Made by a program: the position numbers and the translations under genes. This document shows, piece after piece, positions 10,654 through 21,291 of a stretch of DNA of 64,000 bases (its first letter is position 1; every line of letters begins with the position of its first letter). Origin of the DNA: Platanthera guangdongensis (Eukaryota; Streptophyta; Magnoliopsida; Asparagales; Orchidaceae); assembly GCA_039583875.1 (NCBI GenBank), contig CM077162.1, positions 113,676,589 to 113,740,588 of the forward strand, written 5' to 3'. The notes beneath the pieces are model-generated. The model was given only the letters and a program-made list of their open reading frames with translations, was not told the origin of the DNA and made no database searches.

Positions 10654-11743
10654 GTGACTCAAAGTGGTGCTGGGCAGTCTGAGCCCCAGCATTCTGATAA
10701 GAGTGCGGCCCCAGCTGAGGTGCTTACACCTCCTCCTTTTGTGGAAACAGTACACTTAGGTGCTGAGGTGCTGCTTGCAATGATTCATGCACAACCTACT
10801 AGGCAGGCGCAACCTGAAAGGGTGCTAGAACAGGTTGGTGTGAGGCCAGAACCTGTTGAGGTTGTTATTGATCCTCGAGCAGCTGAACGGCAGTTGAAGC
10901 AGCTTATGAGCTTCAATCCTCCTACGTTTACGGGTGTGGGATCCCCAATGCAAGCGAAGGATTGGTTGTCCCGCGTCAAGAGAATATTGACGACGATAAG
11001 GAAGGAGGAAGAAAATAAAGTCACCTTGGCCACCTTCTTGCTGGAAGGCGAGGCCCGGCTATGGTGGGATGAGATAGAGTTGCACCACTTGGCAGGCAGA
11101 CAATTAATAGAAGTCTCGATAGAGGAGTTTTCAAGATTGTTCTTGGCAAAGCATTTGCCAGCAGCACAGCGCATCGTCATGGAAAATGAGTTTTAGCGTC
11201 TAACTCAGTGTGAAAGTAGTGTTGACACCTACCTACATGAGTTTACATGGTTGGGATGCTATGCGGGGTTATCTTCGCTAATGAACAATGTAAAACCAAT
11301 CGGTTCTACGAAGGGCTGTGGGATGAGTTGAGAATTCCTGCTCTCGAGTTCGGTGAAACAAGGGTTTCAAGCGTTGGTGGATACGACATGTGCATTGGAA
11401 AAAGATATGAAGCGAGTGGAAGGAAAAAAGGGACTTGACTGTGACAAAGTCCGAGTTTAAAGTGCCTCACTCGGGGAAATCAAACTACCGAAGGAAATGG
11501 GGTAAGAGGTCTATGTCTTCTGCACAGGCTCCCTTAAGTGTTGCATCTAGAGCAACTTCAAGGCAAGAATCTCGTACCTATTATACATGTGGGAGAGTGG
11601 GTCATATAGCATGTGACTGTTGGGTTGGTCCACCAAAGGTTGAAAATAAGACAAGAGCTTCATATGCTGCTAAGGGAAAGGCAGTGCTGAAGCCCTCTGC
11701 ATCCCAAGCGCAGCCCCGAGTGTATAATCTTGGCCAACAGTAG
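10654..11743 (+). pseudogene. gag: Gag of element B, broken
   Basis: The first open part runs 10654-11196 (180 aa) and includes the capsid-like stretch FNPPTFTGVGSPMQAKDWL. It is ended by a TAG, after which homologous sequence continues in other frames to 11743. The zinc knuckle near 11578-11620 reads YYTCGRVGHIACDC. The first Cys of the CCHC motif has become Tyr (TAT), as a G-to-A change would give. The frame is open upstream of the first Met, so the true start may lie a little earlier. Confidence 0.8.
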
Positions 11744-11859
11744 GCCATAAAGCAAAGTGACGTTGTCACAGGTACGATCTAAGTTATTGATTGTTTCCTT
11801 TTCCTATTTCATACCTTATATGTAGCTTGTGTATGATGTGTTTGTATTAGGCTTTGTCC

Positions 11860-12188
11860 TGATTCAAGACTATCTGGCATGAGCACTGTTTGATACGGGT
11901 GCTTCGCATTCGTTTCTATCTGTGGACTTTGTGTTACAGATCAGTGTGCCGATTTATGTGGTGGCAGATAGTGTGAAGGTGTTATTACCGAATGGATGTG
12001 TGATGCATGCGGATAGAGCTTGCTTTGCAGAGGTACGAATTGGAAGTCGGGATTTCGGGTTGGAAGCATCTGTGCTGCCGATATCGGAGTTTGATGTGAT
12101 GTTTGGTATGGATTGGCTCTCGGAGCAGCATGCCTTTATAGATTGCAATTCAAAGGAAGTCACACTGAGGCAGAATACCGAACGATAG
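11860..12188 (+). pseudogene. Aspartic protease region of element B
   Basis: The active-site motif LFDTGASHSFLS is encoded around 11886-11921, with the Asp codon at 11892. It continues as a retropepsin-like domain with EFDVMFGMDWLSEQ at about 12090, and ends at a TAG at 12186. It would cleave the Gag-Pol polyprotein. A stop upstream separates it from gag, and another separates it from pol. Confidence 0.75.
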
Positions 12189-15100
12189 ATGAAATTCACT
12201 GGTATGCGAGGATCGAGCAAGGCATTGATGCCTGCTCTCCAGGTGGTCAAGGCAGTTCGGAAAGGCGTGGAGTTGTTCTTCACGCTTATTGAGGCTGTTG
12301 AGCCAAAGTTTAGTGTGAGTGATGTTCAGATTGTTTCAGAGTTTACTGATGTGTTTCCAAAGGAGCTTCCAGGGTTACCACCACAGCGGGATATTGACTT
12401 CTCGATTGTGTTGGTGCCAGGTGCAAAACCTGTGGCCCGCTCTCCATATCGAGTGGCGCCAAAGGAAATGGCAGAACTAAAAGTTCAACTATAAGAGCTA
12501 TTGTAACAGGGTTATATACGCCCAAGTATGTCACCTTGGAGCGCACTTGTTCTCTTTGTGAAAAATAAGGATGGTAGCCTGCGATTGTGTATCGACTTTC
12601 GTGAATTGAACAAGTTGACGAAGAAAAACAAATATCTGATTCCACAGATAGATGACTTGTTTGATCAACTGGCTGGATCGACAGTATACTCAAAGCTTGA
12701 TTTGAAATCTGGCTACTACCAGTTGCGGATTCGGGAAGGTGACATTCCGAAGACAGCATTTGGAACACGGTACGGTCATTACAAATTCACTGTAATGTCA
12801 TTTGGTCTATGTAATGTGCCATCAGTGTTCATGGATTTAATGCACAGTACTTTTAGAGAGTACCTGGATTTATTTGTGATCGTCTTCATCGACGACATTT
12901 TGGTGTACTCTCAATCGGAAGAAGATCATGCGAACCATTTACGGATGGTGTTGCACACCTTGAGGAGAAATCAGAACTATGTCAAGTTCTCCCAGTGTGA
13001 GTTCTGGCTATCATCAGTGGCTTTTCTTGGTCATGTGGTGAGTAAAGAGGGCATTGCGGTGGATCCGTCAAAGATAAGAGACGTTCGGGAGTGGCCGGTG
13101 TTGTCTTCGGTGGCCGAAGTCAGGAGTTTCCTTGGACTGGCGGGCTACTATAGACATTTTGTAGAACATTTCTCACAGATCGCTTTGCCTCTTACCACAT
13201 TAACAAGGAAGGATCAGAAGTTCATTTGGACGCCAGAGTGCGCGCGAGCCTTTGAAGAGCTAAAGAGTCGTTTGACCACGATGCCCGTTTTGACGTCGCT
13301 ATGTGGTACAGACGGCTATGATATCTATTGTGATGCCTCAGGGAGCATCTTAGGCTGCGTTCTTCTTCAGTTTGGAAAGGTGATTGCTTATGGGTCACAC
13401 CAGTTGAAAGTGCATGAGCGAAACTATCCCGTCCATTACTTGGAGTTGGCGGCGGTGATGTTTGCACTTAAATTTTGGCGTCACTATCTATATGGCGTAA
13501 AGGTGGAGATATTCACAGACCACAAGAGCCTAAAGTACCTTTTGGATCAGAAGGATCTCAATATGCGACAATGAAGGTGGATGGAGTTCCTCGGGGACTA
13601 TACCTTTGATATTCATTATACTCCCGGGAAGGGAAACGTTGTCGTAGACGCCTTGAGTCATAAGACTCCAACAAGAGCAACTTGGTTGAAGATGCATGAT
13701 GTGTGTCTGATCCAGGAGTTGGAAGCATTAGAGATTTCTTGTGTTGACAAGAATTCCACAACAAATGCATACTTGAACTAGACGTAAGTACAATATGACC
13801 TTGCGGATAGGGTTTGGCGAGCAACGGAACTTGATGCAAGTTTGCAACGCTATGTAGTGGATGGGTCAAATGGCCAATTCTCCTGGGATGAACGTCTCTT
13901 GCGGAAAGATGGTCGTTTATGCATCCCAAGTATGGGTAAGTTAAGAGAAGAATTGATATATCAGGCTCACTTTACAAAATACTCAATTCACCCAGGGAGC
14001 GCAAAAATGTACACAGACATGAAAAAGCTGTTCTGGTGGCTAGGTTTGAAGGACATCGTATAGTATGTGGATAAATGTCAGACCTGTGCCTTAGTGAAAG
14101 CAGAATTCCAGAAGCCTGGCAGTTTCCTGAGGTCGCTACCTATTCCGGAATGGAAGTTTGATGATATTTTGATGGATTTCGTGCACGGTTTGCCGAGATC
14201 GCAACGCGTTAACGATTCGGTTTGGCTAATCATAGACTGGTTAACTACGGTGGCGCACTTCATTCCGAATAAGAGGGACGACTCAGCAGAAATCTTGGCT
14301 AAGCTTTATGTTGAGCAAATCGTACGATTGCACGATGTGCCCCTTAGCATCGTAAGTGATCGGGATGGACGCTTTACTTCGAATGATTGGAGACTCATCC
14401 ATCAATTGTTGGGGACAAAATAAACATACAATACGACCTTTCATCCACAAACGGATGGCTAAACTGAGAGAACCAACAGAACGATGGAGGACAAGCTCCG
14501 AATGTGCGCCTTGGATTTTGGATAGAGATGGGAAGATCATCTCTATATGGTAGAGTTCGCCTACAATAATAGTATAAAGATGTCACCGTTTGAAGCTTTG
14601 TATGGTAGGAAATGTCGTACACCACTAGCTTGGGCAGAATCAGGCGAATATAAGTTATATAAGCGTAAAGAAGTAGAAGAAGCTAATTCGACAATACGCT
14701 CTATTCGGGAGAGGCTACTGATATCCCAAGATAGACAAGTCAAATACTACAACGCCAAACACCGGAATGTGGAATTTGCGGTTGGCGAGTGGGTCTATTT
14801 AAAAATCAAACCGTTCAAAGGCGTATCCAGGATACGACGCTTGAAAAAGTTGAGGCCAAGATATCTTGGTCCGTTTGAAGTGGTGGAACGAGTGGGCGAA
14901 GCTGCCTATCAGCTAGCTCTTTCGGCAGAATTAAGTGGATTGCATGATGTGTTTCACATCTCAGTGCTTCACAAAGCCGTGAAGGATCCAGCTCAAGTAA
15001 TTGTGAATGATCGCGTACTGGTCCAATCTGGACTAACGACGAAGGGGAATCCTATTCGAATCGAAGATAAAGTGGATAAGCAACTGCGGAACAAGACAAT

Positions 15101-15199
15101 CGGGATGGTCAAGGTCCGGTGGGACAATTGTGGCTGTGAGGAGCTCACATAGGAGAGGGAGCAGACCATGTGTGCGGAATTTCCTGAATTGTTTGTTTA
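12189..15199 (+). pseudogene. pol: Pol of element B (RT, RNase H, integrase, chromodomain), many stops
   Basis: Colinear with the intact pol of element A. RT keeps FIDD at 12885-12896. RNase H breaks at 13574, where the Arg codon in the A copy corresponds to TGA. Integrase pieces are at 13842-14063, 14067-14423 and 14547 onward, separated by TAG and TAA. In TDGQTE the Gln codon is now TAA. The chromodomain ([14 protein letters not shown]) is cut by TAG at 15150. The changes are mostly C-to-T or G-to-A, as expected of methylated silenced DNA. Confidence 0.88.
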
Positions 15200-15420
15200 A
15201 TATGGTATTAGACTTTTGTGTTGTTGTTGAACGGCAACTACAATTGTTATGTTTTGTTTGTACAGAACCTAAAAGGTTATAACAATTGTTGTTTTGTTTT
15301 GAACAGAACCTACATTATTGTAACAACTTAGTGTGGAAGAAATCTTTTGTTATAACAACTTTGTTACTGATTGCGAGTGCTGTAAATTTCGGGACGAAAT
15401 TTTAATTAGGTGGGGAGGGT
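15200..15420 (+). other. Untranslated tail and purine tract of element B
   Basis: A short T-rich non-coding stretch contains repeats of TTGTTATAACAA-like words. It ends in the purine tract AGGTGGGGAGGGT, which touches the 3' LTR. No ORF. Confidence 0.7.
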
Positions 15421-17696
15421 TGTAACACCCCAACAAGGACATGAGTTGCCCGAGCATGACATGGGCGGACACACGCCCGTGCGCATGGCCATGTCGAATT
15501 GCTCATTTCCTCTTATACTCATCCCAAGCACCACACGGGTTGCTACCCAGCCGTGTGTATTGCCGTGTGCATAACATAGGCATAAGCATTCGAGCGGAGC
15601 TTGAAGAAAATCGTCGAGCGGAGCTCTACGAATATCGTCTAGCGGAGCTCGATGAATATTGTCGAGCAGATCTCGATGAACAACGCATGCAGAGCTCGAC
15701 GAACAACTCATGCAGAGCGGAGCTCGACGAACAACTCATCGTCGAGCGGAGCTCGACGAACAACTCATCGTCGAGCGGAGCTCGATGATATTCCTGTGGC
15801 CTATTGTGATGGAAAGCTCGACGGATTCAACCTATTTGACAAAGGCTAGTCTGTTTGACGAATTTCATTCGACGAAAGTGGGGCCGATCGATGAAATATG
15901 GAAGGCGAATAACGTTGTGGTGGTGTTGCGTGTCAGGTCATTATGTTATGACCTGTGAGCGGTGGTTGACGTGGTCAACTAATCCCGAGCCTTATCTGCA
16001 GGGATGGAAAGAGGAGATTATTATTTTCTTTTATCTTCTTCCTCTTTCTCTTTCTTCCCGAGAGCTGGAGCAGACCCTTCGGGTTGAGGGTCAAATCTCG
16101 GGTTGAAGTGCTGGAGCGGGTCTGGAGGCTGGAATTGAAAGACAAATCTAGAATCACGGAGGGGTAGTGCGACGATCCTTTCTGTCTGCGTAGAAGCACT
16201 TTGTCATGGCTCCAAAGAGGTCGTCAAGGGTAACGAACTTTCTTCTTGGACAATTGAAGTCCTTTCTTTTGGCATATGCATGGAATCCCCCACCAAAAGG
16301 TGGAAAGTCGAGGGAGTTCCTTTGGGTTGATTCATGAAATCCACAGTGAGTCTTGCATATAGATCCAGAAATGTGTAGTACGGAATAGACATACTGTGTG
16401 AAGCCCATCTGGATAGGTTGGTATGGATTGGCGATGTTTTATTTTGCGCACCGGAGAAGACTCCGTGTATAAACGAGTATTTTGTGGAGTCGGTTGGTTG
16501 TGCATGCGAAGGGTAGTAGCAGGATGTACTTGAGTGAAAGTCCAGGAAAATACCCGCAATGTGCATGTGCTATATGCTATGAAAGACCAGTGTTTTTGGC
16601 ACTGCAGGCGGCTGCAGGGATTTCTGGATGGTTGCTCCAGATAAGAGTAGGGCTGGGGACGGAAAGAGAGTTCTGTCGCTAACGCCGGGCGATAGTAAGT
16701 GTCGCTGGCGATGGCTCCTAGCTAACCTATGACTGTGAAGCCAGTCCTGAGGGGACAGTGTGGCTATTGGGAGCTATATAAGCACTGAAAAAGGCTTCGT
16801 GTTGAACGGACAAGTGGATGCCGACTCGCGTTAGTCTAGTCATTGAACTGACGATTTGAGAAACGGGCAAGGGCTGAACTATATCCGCATTATGGTTGTC
16901 TGACATGAGTGCATGGGATATTGGCATTCGTCAGGTTCATATAATGAGAGTCTTAGGTCTGCACGCCATTAAGACTAAAGTCTCCGGTTGTAGGTCGTGG
17001 AGCGAAATGCTCAAGTTTGCCATTGTGAATGGTGGTGGGACCCTGGTTTTTCGATACACCGAGAATGTGCCCTGAGTACACGGAACGTCAGGCCATGTTG
17101 TCGATGTTTGTGATATGTTGATGGTGCGTGAGTGCAGCTTTTGAGCTATATCTGCTTGTGCATTTCTATGCCTGTAGGGAAGAAATGCCACTACCCCGGG
17201 CAAGGGGCATGATCGTTATAAATTGGTCAGCTGAACGCTGACCGTTGCCTTGTTTACTACTATTGCGGTGGATTGTCACAATGCAAGTGCCGGAGAGCCG
17301 AGTGGAAAATAGGGGGCTGAAGCCCTTACTGCTGCTATTGCTGTTGATGACCCTCGAAGGCCGAATGAGGAATTTTATGATTTTCATGTGTGGCCGACCC
17401 GTGTGCCGATGTATGAAATCTACAGTTCTAAAGCTTAACTGTAAGGACATAAGGTCAGACTTGTTGTGTATTTGGTGGATATTCCTTTGTGGTGATATAT
17501 ACATGTTGGTTTATATATTGTGGACATTCAAATATGTTGAATTCAAATAACTTAAAATCTTCCGCTATAATGCTCTAAGTTAAGATGCGAATAGTTTTTG
17601 ATGTTAACCTGTAACCCCGCCGTTTGTTTGTGATATATGGTGTGGGGCCCTGGCCGGACCTTCAATATATGTCATGTAATGGATGAAGATGTTTCA
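15421..17696 (+). repeat. 3' LTR of element B (2,276 bp)
   Basis: Starts TGTAACACCCC and ends GATGTTTCA. The array of AGCTCGACGAAC/CGTCGAGCGG words at 15590-15790 is longer than in the 5' copy. The two-hairpin module is intact at 17194-17243 (CCCC/GGGG, then GGTCAGC-TGAAC-GCTGACC). Confidence 0.9.
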
Positions 17697-18651
17697 TCGA
17701 GGCTGCCCGTAAGGTGAGTCTCCACACAATGTACCAGCAGAGCGTTGCCTCGACCTCCCAAGCCTCGCCCCCAGATGAGAAGATCTGCTTTTCCCGGAAG
17801 TATATGCTAGATCATGAGGATCCACGATGCGCTGGTAATCTAAGCCGCCATCGAGAATTTCACTGTCGCCCGGATCCTCATTGACAATGGGAGTTCCGTC
17901 AACGTCGTCTTCAAGAACGCGTTTGACATGATGAAGGTGGAGGCCAATAGGGTGCTGGCCTTGGACGAACCTTTTTTTGGTTTTTTTGGGGAAAGGAAGG
18001 AGGTGGAAGGGGGAGTGGGACTCCATATCACTTTGGGTTTCTGAGCCAGAAACTAAAGGTTCGTCATCATGGACGCTCCTAGCAGCTATAATGCGATACT
18101 CGGTCGGCCGCGCATCAATGCCTTCTGCTGCGTACCCTCGTCCTTCCACCAATGCCTCAAGTTCAATGCCGAAGGAATTCATGTCTGAATTAGGGGAGAC
18201 CCCAAGTCGGCGAGGGAGTGTTACGTCACCGCGGCCAACACCATCTTATAGCATGAGGGAGCTGAGGATATTGAGAGAGGAATGTAGGAGCATTCTAGGC
18301 ATGAGGCCATGGGAGAAGAAAAGGAGATGGTGGTGGAGGAGGTGGAGATCCATGCCCATGTGGGGGAGTAGAAGAAGTTCCAGAGGAATATACCATGGTG
18401 ATGACAGTAGAGGAAGTTGAGGAGGATAAGGCCCTCATCCCTGGTGAGAGGGTAGTAGGTGAGTGGGAAGAACATTCCTAACTGGAAGTAGCAGAAGAAG
18501 TGGTAGAGATGGAAGTCCTTACCTAGGGAGGAAGTGTGGAGAAGGTGCGAGTCAGTGGGGGCTGAGCCCGAAGGATCAGCAGAAGATGATGGAGTGCATC
18601 CAGAAGAACATGAACATCATTGTATGCAGCGTGGGGGACATGCCAATCTGT
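17697..18651 (+). pseudogene. Protease to RT remnant of the Tat-like element
   Basis: Continues the relic interrupted by B. Across shifting frames one can read AARKVSLHTMYQ, then at 17870-17960 sequence matching the DNGSSVNV-type protease site of Tat elements. DAPSSYNAILGRPRINAF is at about 18069-18125, and a degraded DIFAWS-like piece (NIIVCSVGDMP) is near 18612. No long frame survives. The right edge meets the Cassandra-type LTR. Confidence 0.65.
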
Positions 18652-18903
18652 CAGCGAAAGTACTTCACAGTTAAGCATGCTCGGGCTGGAGTAGTCTAGG
18701 GATTGGTGGCCTCCTTGGAAGTCCTCGTAGGGGCGCTTAACTTGACTTTCCATCATCGAAGGTAGGCTGTGGACTCCAACAACCTGCTAGTGGGACTGGA
18801 GAGGGGTTGGGGTGTATGGTCTACAGGCCTTGTTGAGGCTGAACCCTTTCGAGCATGGTGCTAGGGCCGTCCTTTTGAGTTGTATGTTGGGGAGGTCTTT
18901 ACA
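18652..18903 (+). repeat. 5'-truncated Cassandra-type LTR with 5S domain, plus strand
   Basis: Matches the neighbouring minus-strand LTR as an inverted copy over about 250 bases and ends TTTACA. Its first 70 bases or so, up to the start of the 5S-like segment, are missing. The 5S-like part is 18669-18728: AGTTAAGCATGCTCGGGC, then the GGATGGGTG-like element (here GGGATTGGTG), then CCTCCTTGGAAGTCCTCGT. These correspond to box A, the intermediate element and box C of plant 5S rRNA genes. Confidence 0.8.
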
Positions 18904-18919
18904 AAAAAATGCACTTTTT

Positions 18920-19240
18920 TGTAACAACCACCCCAACACACGGCTCGAAAGGACGATTGCTGGAACTGCAGCACCACACTCGAAAGAGTTCAGCCTCAAA
19001 TAGTCCGCAGACCATACAACCCAACCCATCTACAGTCCACCGACTAGTTGTTGGAGGTCGCGACCTCCCTTCGATGAAGGAAAGTCAAGTTAAGCGCCCC
19101 TACGATAACTTCCCAGGAGGCCACCCATCCCAGGACTACTCCAGCCCAAGCACGCTTAACTATGAAGTATTTTCGCATCTCATCACCAATTGAGCTGGGC
19201 ATAAGGATCCCCCTTGGTTTTTGAAGGGAGGGTCCTTACA
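18920..19240 (-). repeat. Complete Cassandra-type LTR with 5S domain, minus strand (321 bp)
   Basis: Read on the minus strand it begins TGTAAGGACCC (19240) and ends GGTTGTTACA (18920). It has the size and TG...CA form of a Cassandra TRIM LTR. The 5S-like segment lies at 19102-19161: GTTAAGCGTGCTTGGGC is an exact 17-base match to my memory of plant 5S, followed by ATGGGTGGCCTCCTGGGAAGT. Cassandra LTRs are known to carry such a Pol III promoter. No matching target duplication flanks it (left TTTTT, right TAATA). Confidence 0.82.
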
Positions 19241-19865
19241 TAATAGACGAACATAATGTTTTCAACATGTGCATGTGCTAGATTCCAGGTGAACTCTAAG
19301 GAATCTCATTATGTTGCTGCAAAGAGGATTTTGAGATACCTTAAAGGTACACCAAATCTTGGCTTATGGTAACCAAGAAGTAATGACTGTAAACTAATTG
19401 TTTTTTTTCAGATGCTAACTTTGCAGGAAGCGAGGATGATAGGAAAATCACTTCTGGGACGTGTTAGTTCCTAGGAAGAAGGCTTAGCTCATGGAGTAGT
19501 AAGAAGCAAAATTGTGTTGCAATCTTGACGCTGAGTCAGAGTATATCTCTGCAGGAAGTTATTGCGCACAACTTCTATGGATAAGGAATCAGCTTGAAGA
19601 CTACAACATGAAGCTAAAGGAGATTCCCATGTTTTGCGACTCTTCCAACGCAATAGCAATTGCTCACAATCCAGTCTCTCACAGCCGGAGAAAGTACATC
19701 AAGATAAGGTACCACTTCATCCAAGAGCATGTGGAGAACGTGGACATAAATCTCAGTTATGTCCCGATGGATAAGCAAGTTGTCGACATTTTCACAAAGC
19801 CGCTGGACGAGGCCAAGTTCAATTTCTTCAAGATGGAACTTGGTATGCTCAACAAGGAACCATAA
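19241..19865 (+). pseudogene. End of Sirevirus Pol (RT tail and RNase H) of element C
   Basis: The frame around 19252-19500 reads [41 protein letters not shown] and WSSKKQ, with stops replacing Tyr and Gln codons. After a frame change near 19510, 19560-19865 reads SYCAQLLWIRNQ, FCDSSNAIAIAHNPVSHSR and DIFTKPLDEAKFNFFKMELG, ending in a stop. This is the usual Ty1/copia Sirevirus RNase H C-terminus, close to F in sequence. The element has lost everything upstream at the Cassandra junction. Confidence 0.85.
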
Positions 19866-20181
19866 AGAGTCAAGAAATCAGCAAAAGTATATAAATTCAA
19901 CATCTCGAAAATTCTAAGGAAAATTCGTCGAATATACCAGTGTCATTTCGATGAATTTGTCGAGACTTCATGTGAAATTAGAAATTCTTCATGAGTCATT
20001 TCGATGAATTACCAATATTACACGTGTCATTTCGATGAATTACCAAGATTACACTTGTCATTTTGACAAATTTCTCAGGACTTCTCGGGATTTGTCGTCA
20101 ATTTCATCGCCAACGATTCCACTTCTAACAGAAGGTCTCGCCGCAGATTCTTCTCTGATAATTCTTCCCATCCATTCCTTA
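19866..20181 (+). repeat. Pol-ORF3 spacer of C with TTTCGATGAATT repeats
   Basis: Three to four units of about 32 bases with the core GTCATTTCGATGAATTACCA lie between 19950 and 20075, with nearby TCGTCGAA words. This is the same position, between RNase H and ORF3, at which D, E and F carry their own repeat arrays. Confidence 0.7.
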
Positions 20182-20376
20182 CAGTCGACTTTCAGAGGAT
20201 AGCTCCCCAAGGCATTGAAAATCTTCAAGTAGGTGGTGAACTTATTCACACCGGTGTTGCTATAACATCAGTTGAATTCCATTATGTCATCCTGTTGTTC
20301 GAGACGGCAGGGCTGTCTTTCTCTCTGGAACACTATTGGAACCATATTACTGATTTGGGCTAGGATCACTATCATT
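20182..20376 (+). pseudogene. N-terminal piece of Sirevirus ORF3 (element C), cut by element E
   Basis: In the frame through 20202 the translation gives GGELIHTGVAITSVEFHYVI then LLFETAGLSFSLEH. It aligns residue for residue with ELVRTGFSHASDEFRNIILM then LEEAGLTFVLEQ in ORF3 of element D. It then loses similarity close to 20340-20376, where the LTR of element E appears to begin. I could not pick a start codon. Confidence 0.65.
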
Positions 20377-21291
20377 TGTTTAGGATGATTGGTTTGACCC
20401 AATATATATAGTCTAGGGTTATAGGGTTATTTCCAGGGTTGCTCCTTCAGAAGAATTCCAGAGAAGTCTAGATTCGACGAAAGCAGAATTCTGGTGGACG
20501 AAACCTGAGCTCAATTCGACGAATGTCAAACTAAGTTCGACGAACTCGGAGTTCTACCTCTGAGTTATGCTCGAGGAACTCAGGGCTCCGTTCGACGAAC
20601 ATTGATCATAACTCAGCAGCCCAGCTCGAAAAACTCCAGGCTCAGCTTGACGAACACCAGGCTCTGCTCGACGAACTTCTTGCTATGTTTGACGATTTCT
20701 TTGCATTGTTCAGACAGTTTTATATTCAGAGGCAAAATGATTTTAAATGGCTTAAATTCAGGCAGTTACACTCTGATATTTAATGTTAAATATTTTTAAT
20801 TAATATAGCTATTTCATGCAATATTAAATAGGGATTTATTACAGAGTTATTAATCTAATTAATTACTAAGATAATTACAAAATCTCAGAGATTCTTCAGA
20901 CGTTTCAAAGAATGGTTTCAATTCAAATATTTGAATTATTCTTAGAGATTATGTATTCAGAAGATTGCTGCCTCAAATGGGTTACTGACTCAGAGTTTAA
21001 GGGATACATTCTTATAGATCAACATATTTTTAACAGATCTTCTGCTTTAGTCTTTTAGTGCAAAATCTTCAATTAATCAGCATCTTGAAGGCCTACACCC
21101 TGAAGAAAAGTTTCCCCTCCTGATCAAAAATCTCTACTCAAATCAGGGGGAGCTTTTTGCTTCAACAACATCCACTAAAGTCTTCTCAGAGATAGTTGAC
21201 AGAGAAGACAACATCAACTTCTTATAGTTTATTTCCTAAACTGTGTACAGGTTATATCTCCCTTCAAAAGTTAACCTCTTGGTTCATAAGT
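20377..21291 (+). repeat. 5' LTR of element E, left part (start approximate)
   Basis: E's LTR resumes at 30654 after element D. The left end is a guess: TGTTTAGG at 20377 or TGATTTGGG at 20351. It contains TTCGACGAAC words at 20490-20700, the same word type found inside E. A TATATATA-like site lies near 20404. A purine run, ATCAGGGGGAGC, at 21142 is not followed by a recognisable LTR start. No ORF of note. Confidence 0.55.

Larger units (their letters stand above)
8258..17696 (+). mobile_element. Element B: old complete Tekay-like Ty3/gypsy element nested in the Tat relic
   Basis: Both LTRs, a primer site, gag, protease, pol and a purine tract are present in the normal order. The LTRs differ at roughly one base in ten by eye, and pol has many stops, so the insertion is old. 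The flanking pentamers TTGAT (left) and TCGAG (right) no longer match well. The Tat gag to the left and Tat protease to the right show that B landed inside that element. Confidence 0.9.

Noticed and set aside
19102..19161. A functional 5S rRNA gene.
   Set aside because: Only the inner and 3' part of 5S is recognisable. The first half is absent, and it lies within an LTR.
18640..19240. The large inverted repeat as a foldback DNA transposon or MITE.
   Set aside because: Each arm has TG...CA-type LTR ends and a 5S domain, as in Cassandra LTRs, and the outer end of the left arm is truncated.
21142..21157. ATCAGGGGGAGC as the purine tract of element C, making the following LTR shared by C and E.
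   Set aside because: No LTR-like start follows it. The RNase H ends of C and E are only about half alike, and C ORF3 is already cut near 20376, upstream of this site.
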